Positions 34,592-43,713 of a DNA stretch of 64,000 nucleotides are shown here, one piece after another; within the stretch, counting starts at the first letter, position 1, and the number at the start of each line of letters is the position of its first letter. Origin of the DNA: Rubellicoccus peritrichatus. GTDB lineage: Bacteria > Verrucomicrobiota > Verrucomicrobiia > Opitutales > Cerasicoccaceae. Under the pieces are notes generated by a model. That model ran no database searches. It was not told where the DNA came from and saw only the letters and a list, made by a program, of their open reading frames with translations. The position numbers and the translations under genes were made by a program. The DNA lies in assembly GCF_033100135.1 (NCBI RefSeq), contig NZ_CP136920.1, positions 3,343,001-3,407,000 on the forward strand, written 5' to 3'.

Positions 34592-37500
34592 TTAGCTGAC
34601 TGCAGCGTTGCGTCGTTTTCTAACAGTCCAGGCGATGACTCCCAAACCGACCAAAAGCAGTGCGTAGGTTTCTGGTTCCGGGACGGGTTGAAAATTGGTC
34701 AAGCTGACTTCGAACTGACTGTAGAAAATGTTGAATTGACCGAGGAGGTTTTCATCAAGGTCGTATATGTTGACCAGGCTTCCGTTAGTAAGGCCTGCGA
34801 AGAGACCAACGAGTTCACCGCCATCCAGGCCTTCCAGGATTGGAAAGAAGTCGGATGAAGTGAGTAAACTTGCCACATCATTAGGGCTTTCAATATTCAA
34901 GGTGGCATTATTGATATTGAATGTTCCAGATGTCTGAATCTGATCAAATTCTCCATCTGAAGGTCCAAGGATTTTTAAGGTCACTTCAGCAGTGGAGTCG
35001 AGGTCGACATTTCCTGCAAAGAAAAGAGTGGCTCCATAACCTAAAATGTAATTTTGGGGTCCAAAATCAGTAGAAGCATCTTCGAGAGAAAAGAAATCAC
35101 TGAAAGGTTCGATCTCGGTATTACTAATCGTTAGGTCGCCTTCGATCTCTCCATCACCAGTAATGCGTCCCGAACTGAACGTGGCACCTTGATTAAAAAC
35201 GATCGTTGCGCCATTCGCAACTGAAGTCTGCTGAGAATCGTCAATCATGTAATAGTCGCTTTCTATATCGAAGACATTTGATTCCTGGGAGTAAGTGCCA
35301 TCAAAGACAAGAAATCCGCTATTGGCATAGACTCGACCATGATTCACGAAATCCGGGCTGATATTGACACCAGATACACCAGCAGGGGCAAAATCGGATC
35401 CTGCGGTCGTCGGGAGGATGCTACCGGCGGCATAGATTTCTCCGAAATTGATAAAGTCACTCTCTCCTGAATCAGTGATATATGATCCGATTGAGAAGTT
35501 CCATTGCCCATAGTTCTGTATTTGGGCACCGCTTAATTGGAGTGTAGAGCTTTGTTGGTAGATGTTACCAAAGTTCTCCATTGTGCGATTCGTCAGCTTC
35601 TTGTCTCCAGAACCGCTGATGAATAAACTGGAAGTCCTGCCATCCACGGCAAATGGTCCAAATTCCTGTCCATCTCCGGCAATTTCACCTTCTGCCCAGG
35701 TGCCGCCTTGAATGACAAGCGTGCCTTTACCATTGATGATGGGGGATGAGACGCTTGCAGCATTTATGTCCAAGGTCTTTGTTGATCCAAGCTGCAGATT
35801 GGTAACGGATGCGTGAGTGCCATCGGGGACGAGGTCGATTGTGAGCACACTGTCATCATCAACGCTCAGTGTTCCCTCTGTCATTAGCTTACCACTGATT
35901 AGAACATCTGCGTTGGCGATTTCTATGACTGAGTTGGATGTGCCAACCAGAGTGGAATAATTCGTTGTGTTTCCGGCAAAGGTGTAATCACCATTTACAA
36001 AACCAAGTGACGGCGAACCGTCATCTGAACCTACAAAAACATCTGAGAACTCATCAATGTAGCCTCCGCCTTGCAGCTCAAAATTGCCGCTCTCAACAAG
36101 GAGGGTGCCACCTTGGCTATCATAGTAGGCTCCAAGGCTGGTGGTGTCAGGATCCGTGTTATTTACAGTAAGGATACCTGTGTTAGTGAAGACACTGACG
36201 GCATCACTGCTAATGGTGGAATTGTTAATGAACCAGTTGCCATTATTAGTAATCTTGGAATTCGTCAGCTGTAGAGTACCGTCCGATTGAACTACCCGAT
36301 CGTTGTTCACCAGCTCGTGGCTTGTGAGGCTCTTGTCTTCGCTTGTGGAAATATTAAAAGTGTTGGACGTTTCTGCTCCCAGTTGAACTACAGTTTGCCC
36401 GAATGTCGTGGGTGTTGGTACTGTAGCGCCTGCAGTGGCCGCTGAGACAGAAGCCGGCAGGTCTGGTAGATCAGGTGGAACCGTGGTAAACCCCTGGATG
36501 GTTCCGTCGGTCCATTCACCTCCCTGAATGGTGTGAACTCCGGAGACTTGAACCGTACTCCCATTGTCAATGGCCAGGAAATGTGAATTAGAACTCTCAT
36601 TGGCTAAAACCAAGGTGGAATTGTCGGTTAGCTTTGTGTTTCCCCGATTGTCAAAGGTTCCGGCGACTAAAACATCGGCTCCGCCGGTGATTGCGATTTC
36701 GCCTTCACTATTAAGATTCTGGATCGTTGATCCTGAAGCAAAAGAATATGATTCGTTGCGAAACTCGATTCTTGGGTTTGAGACGGTGGCGGCTGTTATA
36801 GTGTCGAGAAATATGATTGGAGTTTCAATTTTCGTGACGCTGTCAGCACCAAATGAACCGCCTTTCTCCAGTGCTAATGATCCTGATTGAACAACGATCT
36901 GACCACCTGTTGTCTGTTGGACATTGACGCCGATGACAGTTTCATTGCTGTCGGAATCATTAATGATCGTGCCAGCGTTAAACAGGGTCGAAGTTTGAGT
37001 GGTTGAATTGTCTTTGATCGTTGTCGTGCCATTAAACTCAATGGATCCGGTTGTGTTGTTCAGGATGTTGGTCGATGATGAGGAATCCCCCAGGTCGACT
37101 TGTGGTTCGTTACTGAAAACAATCGAGCCTTCGTTTAGTAAGCCGGTCCCGCTAATCGTTCTTGTTTTTGTTCCGGTGACATTGACTTGGCCACCATCAG
37201 CCACCGCGAGTCCTTCACCTGCGATGTGGCCGGATTCCCAGGTTACTTCGTTGGTTACCCCCCCCGTACTGACATCAAGGAAAAGTGTTCCGCTAGTCTC
37301 GGAATCTGAAAGATCAAGTGTGCCTCCAGACCAGACGAAGTTGTCGAAAACATTAACCGTTCCAGTAGTCGTTAAATTGCCACCACTCCACTGAAGACCG
37401 GATCCGTCTCCACCGTCTATTCCGAAGGTATAGTCAGATGTCCCTGTGATTTCACCGCCCTGGAAAGCAGAAAAACCAGTTGCGACAAAAGTTGTCGTGA

Positions 37501-37765
37501 CGCCTGTGAGTAAGCCGTCGCTCATATTGAGACTGGTTATCTGGACTGGGGATGCAAATTGGGCCGAGTCAGTTGAGCCGGATATAATCGCGGTGTCACT
37601 TGAGCCAGGCGTTACATTACCGTCCCAGTTTGCCGCAGTAAACCAGTCGTCACTGGTTTCACCGTTCCATGTGATATCGGCGCCTCTAATGCCTCCCTGC
37701 CAGGAAAGGAAAAGTAGCGTAGTGAGCAAGTATTTGAGGAGAGTAAGACCAGAGCAAAGTCTCAT
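34592..37765 (-). CDS. Large PEP-CTERM autotransporter-associated-repeat protein
   Basis: 1057 residues. Signal peptide MRLCSGLTLLKYLLTTLLFLSWQGGIRG, then the ADITWNGETSDDWFTAANWDGNVTPG opening seen in beta-helix repeat proteins of this phylum. The body is a long run of Asn/Thr/Ser/Gly-rich beta-strand repeats (e.g. VNVTGTKTRTISGTGLLNEGSIVF, INNSTISSDAVSVFTNTGILTV), suggesting a right-handed beta-helix. The C-terminus is PVPEPETYALLLVGLGVIAWTVRKRRNAAVS, a PEP-CTERM signal. It is secreted and surface-sorted. It lies divergent from the sigma-54 activator gene; the 132-base gap holds a TATAAT box on its strand. Confidence 0.88.
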   Translation of the reverse strand: MRLCSGLTLLKYLLTTLLFLSWQGGIRGADITWNGETSDDWFTAANWDGNVTPGSSDTAIISGSTDSAQFASPVQITSLNMSDGLLTGVTTTFVATGFSAFQGGEITGTSDYTFGIDGGDGSGLQWSGGNLTTTGTVNVFDNFVWSGGTLDLSDSETSGTLFLDVSTGGVTNEVTWESGHIAGEGLAVADGGQVNVTGTKTRTISGTGLLNEGSIVFSNEPQVDLGDSSSSTNILNNTTGSIEFNGTTTIKDNSTTQTSTLFNAGTIINDSDSNETVIGVNVQQTTGGQIVVQSGSLALEKGGSFGADSVTKIETPIIFLDTITAATVSNPRIEFRNESYSFASGSTIQNLNSEGEIAITGGADVLVAGTFDNRGNTKLTDNSTLVLANESSNSHFLAIDNGSTVQVSGVHTIQGGEWTDGTIQGFTTVPPDLPDLPASVSAATAGATVPTPTTFGQTVVQLGAETSNTFNISTSEDKSLTSHELVNNDRVVQSDGTLQLTNSKITNNGNWFINNSTISSDAVSVFTNTGILTVNNTDPDTTSLGAYYDSQGGTLLVESGNFELQGGGYIDEFSDVFVGSDDGSPSLGFVNGDYTFAGNTTNYSTLVGTSNSVIEIANADVLISGKLMTEGTLSVDDDSVLTIDLVPDGTHASVTNLQLGSTKTLDINAASVSSPIINGKGTLVIQGGTWAEGEIAGDGQEFGPFAVDGRTSSLFISGSGDKKLTNRTMENFGNIYQQSSTLQLSGAQIQNYGQWNFSIGSYITDSGESDFINFGEIYAAGSILPTTAGSDFAPAGVSGVNISPDFVNHGRVYANSGFLVFDGTYSQESNVFDIESDYYMIDDSQQTSVANGATIVFNQGATFSSGRITGDGEIEGDLTISNTEIEPFSDFFSLEDASTDFGPQNYILGYGATLFFAGNVDLDSTAEVTLKILGPSDGEFDQIQTSGTFNINNATLNIESPNDVASLLTSSDFFPILEGLDGGELVGLFAGLTNGSLVNIYDLDENLLGQFNIFYSQFEVSLTNFQPVPEPETYALLLVGLGVIAWTVRKRRNAAVS

Positions 37766-37838
37766 AACAGATTGGCAACATAGAGTAGGTAAGCATGAGT
37801 GGCAAAGCTAAAGTTCTCTAATAGACTGAAGGTATGGG

Positions 37839-37844
37839 ATTATA
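37839..37844 (-). promoter_or_regulatory. Candidate -10 box (TATAAT) for the PEP-CTERM gene
   Basis: On the minus strand the sequence TATAAT lies 73 bases upstream of the 37765 start codon. No good -35 hexamer is seen at 16-18 bp. A sigma-70-type promoter is plausible; no sigma-54 -24/-12 pair was found in the gap. Confidence 0.4.
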
Positions 37845-37897
37845 CTCGACCACTCCCTTGTTTAAGCGTGAAATGCACAGATACTGACGAAAATTGT

Positions 37898-39391
37898 ATG
37901 GCAGCAGGTAAGATTTTTTCGGAAAAAGATAGTAAACTGGCCCTTGATGTTGTCCAGCTGGTCTGGGCAAATCCCTTTTCTGGTGAGCGTATTGAGATTG
38001 AGCGCCGTCTTTTGGGCCTTGGTTCTGGCTCCCGTTTGTCGATGGAAGAGTTTTCCAGACTGCTTGAACTTCCTGCGCAACTTCTTGACAGGGGCAGACG
38101 GCGCTTGGCCGAGGCAGGCGGAAAGTCAGCAAGCGACTTCGACATTTATCAGCAGATCGCCTTTTTTGAGCTTTTTCATCAGTTTGCGCCGGATTTCGAT
38201 CGATTGATCAATGATGCGCATGAGCGCGGTTCAGCCGGGCGGCGGATAACATTCTACGATCGATTCGAAAAGTTACTCGATTATTGGGTTCCGGCCGGTT
38301 TGGGAGGCGAATATCAGGGATTTCCAGCCTCCCGTTTGTTCGCGGTATATTTTCAGGTCCGCCGGGCGTATTATCATATTGTCCACTATATTGTTGGTGA
38401 ATCTGACGCTGCACGGCAACTTCGCTCCCGTGTCTGGCAGTCCATATTCACGCACGATATGGAACGCTACCAGCGGGTGCTGACGGAGAGGCTGGGTGAT
38501 GTCATTACGTTGATTACCGGGCCATCAGGTTCTGGTAAAGAACTCGTCGCAAGGGGCATTGGTCTTTCGCGATTCATTCCTTTTGATGCGACCAACCGCC
38601 AGTTTGAAGAAGATTTTGTGCGTGCCTTTTATCCGGTTAATCTTTCGGCTTTATCGACAAACCTGATTGAGTCTGAATTGTTTGGGCATCGTAAAGGTGC
38701 TTTTACCGGTGCCTTGAAAGATCGAAAAGGATATCTGGAAACGTGTGGCCCCTACGGAACGGTTTTCCTGGATGAAATCGGTGAAACCGAAGTAGCAATT
38801 CAAGTAAAGTTGCTGCGTCTTTTGCAGACACGTGTCTTTTCGCCAATTGGTGATACTGAGTCATTGCATTTTCGAGGCAAGATCATGGCTGCGACAAATC
38901 GTGACCTTGCCGAAGAAATTGATTCAGGTCGTTTTCGAGAAGACTTCTACTTCAGGCTCAACGCGGATCGTATCCACACGCCATCATTGAAAGACATTCT
39001 GGCAAACAACGCAAGTGAGCTCGAGCGGTTGGTCGGATTTATCGCCAGACGTGTGGCCGGGCCGGAAGGTTCTTCTTTAACCGCTGAGGTTTGCGATTTT
39101 ATTCGTAAAGAGATGCCCGCAGAGTATCCATGGCCGGGGAATTTCCGCGAGCTTGAGCAATGTGTTCGCAATGTCCTGATTCACGGTGATTACACAGCGG
39201 AGGAATTCCATTCGAAACGCAAAGTCCCAGAGTGGCAACGTCGTTTTGAGCAAGGTGAATTTACTGCTGATGAATTACTCTCCGAATATGTGACCCGTTT
39301 ATACAAGGAGACACCCAATTACGAGGCCCTAGGTCGCCGTCTGGATCTGGATCGTCGCACGGTCAAGAAATACGTCAAAGCAGATAGCTGA
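37898..39391 (+). CDS. Sigma-54-dependent transcriptional activator (no receiver domain)
   Basis: 497 residues from the ATG at 37898 (MAAGKIFSEKDSKLAL); the frame extends 33 residues to 37799 with little coding character. Residues ~1-190 form a unique helical N-terminus without a REC or PAS domain and with no recognisable ligand domain. The AAA+ core has Walker A TGPSGSGKE (207-215), the sigma-54-contacting GAFTGA loop (267-272), Walker B TVFLDEIGE (288-296) and a sensor I region with ATNRDL. A Fis-type helix-turn-helix (YEALGRRLDLDRRTVKKYV) ends the protein. It activates RpoN promoters; the signal is unknown. Confidence 0.88.
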   Translation: MAAGKIFSEKDSKLALDVVQLVWANPFSGERIEIERRLLGLGSGSRLSMEEFSRLLELPAQLLDRGRRRLAEAGGKSASDFDIYQQIAFFELFHQFAPDFDRLINDAHERGSAGRRITFYDRFEKLLDYWVPAGLGGEYQGFPASRLFAVYFQVRRAYYHIVHYIVGESDAARQLRSRVWQSIFTHDMERYQRVLTERLGDVITLITGPSGSGKELVARGIGLSRFIPFDATNRQFEEDFVRAFYPVNLSALSTNLIESELFGHRKGAFTGALKDRKGYLETCGPYGTVFLDEIGETEVAIQVKLLRLLQTRVFSPIGDTESLHFRGKIMAATNRDLAEEIDSGRFREDFYFRLNADRIHTPSLKDILANNASELERLVGFIARRVAGPEGSSLTAEVCDFIRKEMPAEYPWPGNFRELEQCVRNVLIHGDYTAEEFHSKRKVPEWQRRFEQGEFTADELLSEYVTRLYKETPNYEALGRRLDLDRRTVKKYVKADS

Positions 39392-39402
39392 TCTGCCTTA
39401 GC

Positions 39403-41913
39403 TCAGTGTGAGCGCAAAGTGTCGTTCATCCGGTTCAACGCGGTTTCCTGATGCTTCGCCCTATGGTCCAATAAGCGGTAAAGCATAACTTTAACCACGT
39501 CCAGGCCGATGAACCATACGAGATTATAGAGCCAGATGTAGCCAATCCAGGACCAGGCAATTTGGGGAACAAGCCAACCCATTCCGCAGATCAGCATTGC
39601 GACAATCTGAGTTGCTGCAATTGCACTGAAGAGCTGCCAGGATGGTAGGGGCGGAGCAAAAAAGAACTTCGCCGTTCGAGTGACAAAGAGCAGTAGATGA
39701 CCAGCGACTACAAGTTGCAAAAAGAGCATCGTCTGTAAATGTGCAGGATCTTTGTCGAGCTGGAATACATTCATCGCCAGCCAGAGAAGACCAAAGGTTT
39801 GCACCACGGAGAGGCCTCCAAGTGTTGATGCAATCGTCAGCACCTTAGGCATTTCCCAGCGCACTGGCTTGGGGTCGATCCGTGTTTTGTCATAAGCGAT
39901 AGTCATGATGGGGATATCATCAAGTAGCGCCAGGAGGATGATCATGATTGGAGTCAAAGGATAAAAACTGTGACCCGCTACAGTTGGGAAAATGAGCATT
40001 GAGAGGACAACGAAAACCATGATGTCGATGGTCATCGCGACTCGATAAATAGTATAGCTCATCATGCGCTCAAAGATCTGTCGTGCGATCTCAACTGCCT
40101 TGATAATGACGGATAGTCCGGGTGCAGTGAGAATAAGTGCAGCAGCCCCTCGGGCGGCGTCTGTTGCTCCTGATACCGCAATGCCAACTTCTGCCTGTTT
40201 CAGGGCTGGCGCGTCGTTGACTCCATCACCTGTCATTCCAACGATTCGTCCGCGCTCTTGCAGGGCTTTTACGATACCGTATTTATGCTCAGGGAAAACC
40301 TCGGCGAAGCCATCCGCTGTTTCAATTGCAGCTGCTTTATCGGGTGGTAGATTTCCGGGATCATCACCTTCATTGAAGAAATCTCCTGCCGGTTGAATGT
40401 GCGTGCCCATGCCAAGTTGGCCGGATATCTCGCTCGCGATTGCGGTATTATCGCCGGTGACCATTTTGACTGCAATGCCATGTTCCTTTGCCTGGGCTAT
40501 GGTTTCTGCTGAGTCTTCACGTGGTGGATCAAAGAGAGAAAGAATGCCAAGAAAGCGCCATCGAGAGTTGTCTTTTTGAGCAACACCCAATGTACGGAAT
40601 CCTTTGCCAGCCAGTTCGTTGACGTTTTGTTCTGCTCGCTTAAGTGTCTCACCATCCAATCCGCAAAGATCAAAAATAACTTGAGGTGCACCTTTACTGA
40701 CTTCCGTGGTTTTGCCGTCTGCAGTTTTCAGGCGAGCTTCCGTGCGTTTGCTGACAGGATCAAATGGTGTGAACTTCACCAACGTATATTCAGCCAGTAT
40801 TTCTTTGGACGGCAGGCCAGCAATGACGGCGAGGTCGATGGCGTCGTTGTTCTCTTCCTTTGAGGCAAGCGCACCTGCCAGAGTCAATTCATTGGCGTCT
40901 TTGGTATCGAAGAGGACCGGTTCGCCCAGTTTGATTTTGTTCTGAGTCAGCGTCCCTGTTTTGTCAGAACACAAAATGTCGATACCGGCCATTTCTTCGA
41001 TCGCCTGCAGGCGTGAGACGATCGCTTTTTTCTTCGATAACTCAAGTGCACCCAGTGCCATCGTAATCGAAAGCACAGCGGGCATCGCAACAGGTATGGA
41101 AGCCACGGCAAGGATCAAAACAAATTGAAGTACTTCGATGAAGCTTTCACCACGGCCTAATTGCACAACGACCAGCAGGGCGCAGAGCACCAGTGCCACG
41201 ATGATGAGAAAGTTTCCGATGTGAAGGACTGCTTTCTGAAAGTGAGAAACAGCTCCTGCGGACTCCACCAGCTTGGCCGTTTTGGCAAAAAACGTATTCG
41301 CCCCAGTTGCCGTAACCAGAGCTTCCATCTCGCCCTGTTTTACGACTGAGCCAGAATAACCAATATCGCCTGTTTTGCGATTAACGGGCAGCGATTCTCC
41401 TGTCAGCGCAGCCTGGTCAATGCTGAGATAGTCTCCTTCGATTAGTTTGACATCCGCAGGTATGACATCACCGAGTCGGATCCGAATGATGTCACCAGGA
41501 ACGAGCTCACGGGCAGGGATGTCAGCGTAACTACCATCGCGCTTCACACGAGCTTTGAGGGCCAATTGGCTTTTCAGTGCATCAAGGGCATTGGACGCCT
41601 TGTGCTCCTGCCAGAATCCGATCACACCATTGATCAATAGCAGGGCGAGTATGATTACAAAATCTGCCCAGTCTTTATTGATCAGGGAAAGTATGGCCGC
41701 AATTTCAATCATCCAGGGAATTGGTCCCCAGAAGTAGCCAAGTATTTGTTTGAGGGCACTTTGCTTGTTCAGCTCAAGCTCATTTGGTCCGCAGTCCTTG
41801 ATCCGATTGGCCACCTCTTCATTGGTAAGGCCGTTCGAACTCGTCTTTAGCTTTTCAAAAAGATCATCAATCGATTGGTCTTTTTCCGACTTACCGGATG
41901 GATTATCATTCAT
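39403..41913 (-). CDS. Plasma-membrane P-type proton-efflux ATPase (type IIIA)
   Basis: 836 residues. It pumps H+ out of the cell at the cost of ATP, as in fungal/plant PM-ATPases. Motifs are TGES (actuator domain, near 172), the phosphorylated Asp in CSDKTGTLTQN near 316, MVTGDNTAIA near 450 and MTGDGVNDAPALKQAEVGIAV near 520. About ten membrane segments are visible. The N-terminus has the GLTNEEVANRIKDCGPNEL start of the family. No long C-terminal autoinhibitory tail is present. Role: pH homeostasis or membrane energisation. Confidence 0.93.
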   Translation of the reverse strand: MNDNPSGKSEKDQSIDDLFEKLKTSSNGLTNEEVANRIKDCGPNELELNKQSALKQILGYFWGPIPWMIEIAAILSLINKDWADFVIILALLLINGVIGFWQEHKASNALDALKSQLALKARVKRDGSYADIPARELVPGDIIRIRLGDVIPADVKLIEGDYLSIDQAALTGESLPVNRKTGDIGYSGSVVKQGEMEALVTATGANTFFAKTAKLVESAGAVSHFQKAVLHIGNFLIIVALVLCALLVVVQLGRGESFIEVLQFVLILAVASIPVAMPAVLSITMALGALELSKKKAIVSRLQAIEEMAGIDILCSDKTGTLTQNKIKLGEPVLFDTKDANELTLAGALASKEENNDAIDLAVIAGLPSKEILAEYTLVKFTPFDPVSKRTEARLKTADGKTTEVSKGAPQVIFDLCGLDGETLKRAEQNVNELAGKGFRTLGVAQKDNSRWRFLGILSLFDPPREDSAETIAQAKEHGIAVKMVTGDNTAIASEISGQLGMGTHIQPAGDFFNEGDDPGNLPPDKAAAIETADGFAEVFPEHKYGIVKALQERGRIVGMTGDGVNDAPALKQAEVGIAVSGATDAARGAAALILTAPGLSVIIKAVEIARQIFERMMSYTIYRVAMTIDIMVFVVLSMLIFPTVAGHSFYPLTPIMIILLALLDDIPIMTIAYDKTRIDPKPVRWEMPKVLTIASTLGGLSVVQTFGLLWLAMNVFQLDKDPAHLQTMLFLQLVVAGHLLLFVTRTAKFFFAPPLPSWQLFSAIAATQIVAMLICGMGWLVPQIAWSWIGYIWLYNLVWFIGLDVVKVMLYRLLDHRAKHQETALNRMNDTLRSH

Positions 41914-41973
41914 GATACAAATGTCAGGATAAACTAAGGTTCTTATCCAAACTTAATCCATTTGTATTGAATG

Positions 41974-43008
41974 TCACGTCTCTACTTTTTTCGTGAAATA
42001 GGGTCTGGCCAGATAAAGTGTTAAACCTGTCAGGAAAATCAATGGGACGATACCATCGACTATGCCTGCGCCTCCCCACCAGATACGTGCTTCATCATGA
42101 TGAATCCTGAATGACTTGCTGTAGCTCAGCATGATGAAGACGGTGCCACCATGATAACCGATTGCGCTCATGAGTGAGCGTGTTCGGATCAAGGCAAGGC
42201 AGAGTATGTTGCCGAGCATGAAAAGGTTCATGAACTGCACCCAGTTGAAGCTCTTGAATATGCCAAAGAGCGTCCAGAAGGCGACCTCCCAGCCGGCGGC
42301 AAAGTCAGCCGTTTCGTTGGCATGGGCAAAGAGGGCATCGGGGTGGCGAAAGTGCGTATAAGCAAAAAATGCAGAAGTGAGAAGCACGGCTGCTAATGGT
42401 TTTACAGCTGAATAGAAGCAGCGAAAAATAACTCCGCGGAAAATGATCTCTTCGAAAAAGCCGAGGGCCAATCCACTGGCAAATGCACCGATAATGACCT
42501 TGAAAAAACGTCCAACTGAGTAGTCTGGTTTGAGATCAGTTAGCGTGAAAATGAGTTGGGCGATAACGGCCCCGGCGGTTACCTGCATACCGAGTGCAAA
42601 CCATCGGCCGTAATTGCCCCAACCCTTGCGCCCACATGAGATGCCAAGTCTGTGAAAGCCAACGGCCAGTGCTCCAAGGAAAGCACGAACCCTGCCGGCT
42701 TTAGGCGATAAACGGCGGATTTTGCCATAGGGCAGGAAACCGCAAACTTTAAAAAAGAAGGGAAGGATGAGGATGGCAAAGACCCAGCGTGCGCGGTCAA
42801 AGTAGGTTTCAAAGTCCTTGCCTACCAAATAGGTGTTAAGCTCGTTTGGGGCGGATTCGTTCCAGGCTCGAACTGCATTGTAGGCTGGAGCCACCATAAT
42901 CGCCCCGAATATAATCGCACCGACATAAAACAGGGCCAGCCATGCGACACCCTTCCACGAATATCGGTCGCGGTTCAGGCCAAAGAGCAAAAGGAATCGT
43001 TCGCGCAT
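41974..43008 (-). CDS. CPBP-family intramembrane metalloprotease
   Basis: 344 residues from the ATG at 43008 (a TTG at 43011 adds one). About eight membrane segments. The ABI/CPBP motifs are E186-E187-x3-R191 (FFEEIIFRG), a phenylalanine-His element in FFAYTHFRHPD, and the His in AIGYHGGTVF. Members cleave within the membrane (Rce1-like) or are linked to bacteriocin immunity. It lies 60 bases upstream of the proton ATPase gene on the same strand and 66 bases after the small secreted gene. Substrate unknown. Confidence 0.87.
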   Translation of the reverse strand: MRERFLLLFGLNRDRYSWKGVAWLALFYVGAIIFGAIMVAPAYNAVRAWNESAPNELNTYLVGKDFETYFDRARWVFAILILPFFFKVCGFLPYGKIRRLSPKAGRVRAFLGALAVGFHRLGISCGRKGWGNYGRWFALGMQVTAGAVIAQLIFTLTDLKPDYSVGRFFKVIIGAFASGLALGFFEEIIFRGVIFRCFYSAVKPLAAVLLTSAFFAYTHFRHPDALFAHANETADFAAGWEVAFWTLFGIFKSFNWVQFMNLFMLGNILCLALIRTRSLMSAIGYHGGTVFIMLSYSKSFRIHHDEARIWWGGAGIVDGIVPLIFLTGLTLYLARPYFTKKVET

Positions 43009-43074
43009 CAAGAGTTCAGTCGTCTTTTAAAAAGACAAACGCTGATGGCGAGAAGGGCAGGGTGCAATAAGGAT

Positions 43075-43656
43075 TTATCTTTGGAGAAGCAAAATTGGGT
43101 AGTCGAATCCAGGGAAGACCCAAAGACCATCGTCAGTAGGGTTGAGGAATGCCCAGCCTGCTCCGGATGGTAAATCGATGTAAGCCCATGGCCATGGGCC
43201 ATAGTAAAGCCATTCGCCGATGGCGGTGCCTGGGACAATCGTGGCATAGCCAAAATCATTTGGAATCGCTGCCGTAAAGGTTCCAGTTTGGAACCCGCCC
43301 AGGCTTGGCAGGCTGAAAGTGTAGGTTCCGGAAGATACAGTTTCGAAGGTGAGCACTCCAGTGAAGCTTGTTGCCTCTGCGGTGTCTGTGATGACGAGAT
43401 CGGCGGTGTTATCGCCGATTCTTGTATAGGAGAACGTGCCGGTTGAATCTCCAACTCCGGCTTCTCCTGTTTTGACGTAGGAATTACCATCCTTTGAAAC
43501 AACAACATAGAAATAGCCACTTGAGGCAAAGGCCGTACCATCGCCCGTACTGATGACCATTTTCAGGCGTCCGTCATCGGCATCTGCAGGAGCTTGGCCG
43601 AACATCGGGATGATACAGAGAGATAAATAGAGCAGAGTAACTACTATTGTTTTCAT
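43075..43656 (-). CDS. Secreted small protein with an aromatic-rich C-terminal tail
   Basis: 193 residues. Signal peptide MKTIVVTLLYLSLCIIPMFGQA. The middle is a beta-rich lipocalin-like region (LKMVISTGDGTAFASSGYFYVVVSKDGNSYVKTG ... DLVITDTAEATSFTGVLTFETV) with no clear family. The last ~55 residues are unusually rich in Trp, Tyr, Phe and Pro (GEWLYYGPWPWAYIDLP, GWAFLNP, LWVFPGFDYP). An overlapping 177-residue frame (43008-43541) is a shadow. Related tails occur at the ends of the spondin-like and sulfotransferase proteins. Function unknown. Confidence 0.72.
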   Translation of the reverse strand: MKTIVVTLLYLSLCIIPMFGQAPADADDGRLKMVISTGDGTAFASSGYFYVVVSKDGNSYVKTGEAGVGDSTGTFSYTRIGDNTADLVITDTAEATSFTGVLTFETVSSGTYTFSLPSLGGFQTGTFTAAIPNDFGYATIVPGTAIGEWLYYGPWPWAYIDLPSGAGWAFLNPTDDGLWVFPGFDYPILLLQR

Positions 43657-43713
43657 AGTATGAATACTCTTAATGTTAAAGAGTTATTATACAATAGTAT
43701 TTCTTCAAAACTC

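Noticed and set aside
37766-37897. Sigma-54 promoter between the PEP-CTERM and activator genes
   Set aside because: No TGGCAC-N5-TTGC match on either strand; only a TATAAT box was found.
43008-43541. 177-residue minus-strand frame overlapping the small secreted protein
   Set aside because: Low-complexity Pro/Ser/Gln-rich composition and no start motif; the overlapping 193-residue frame has a signal peptide.
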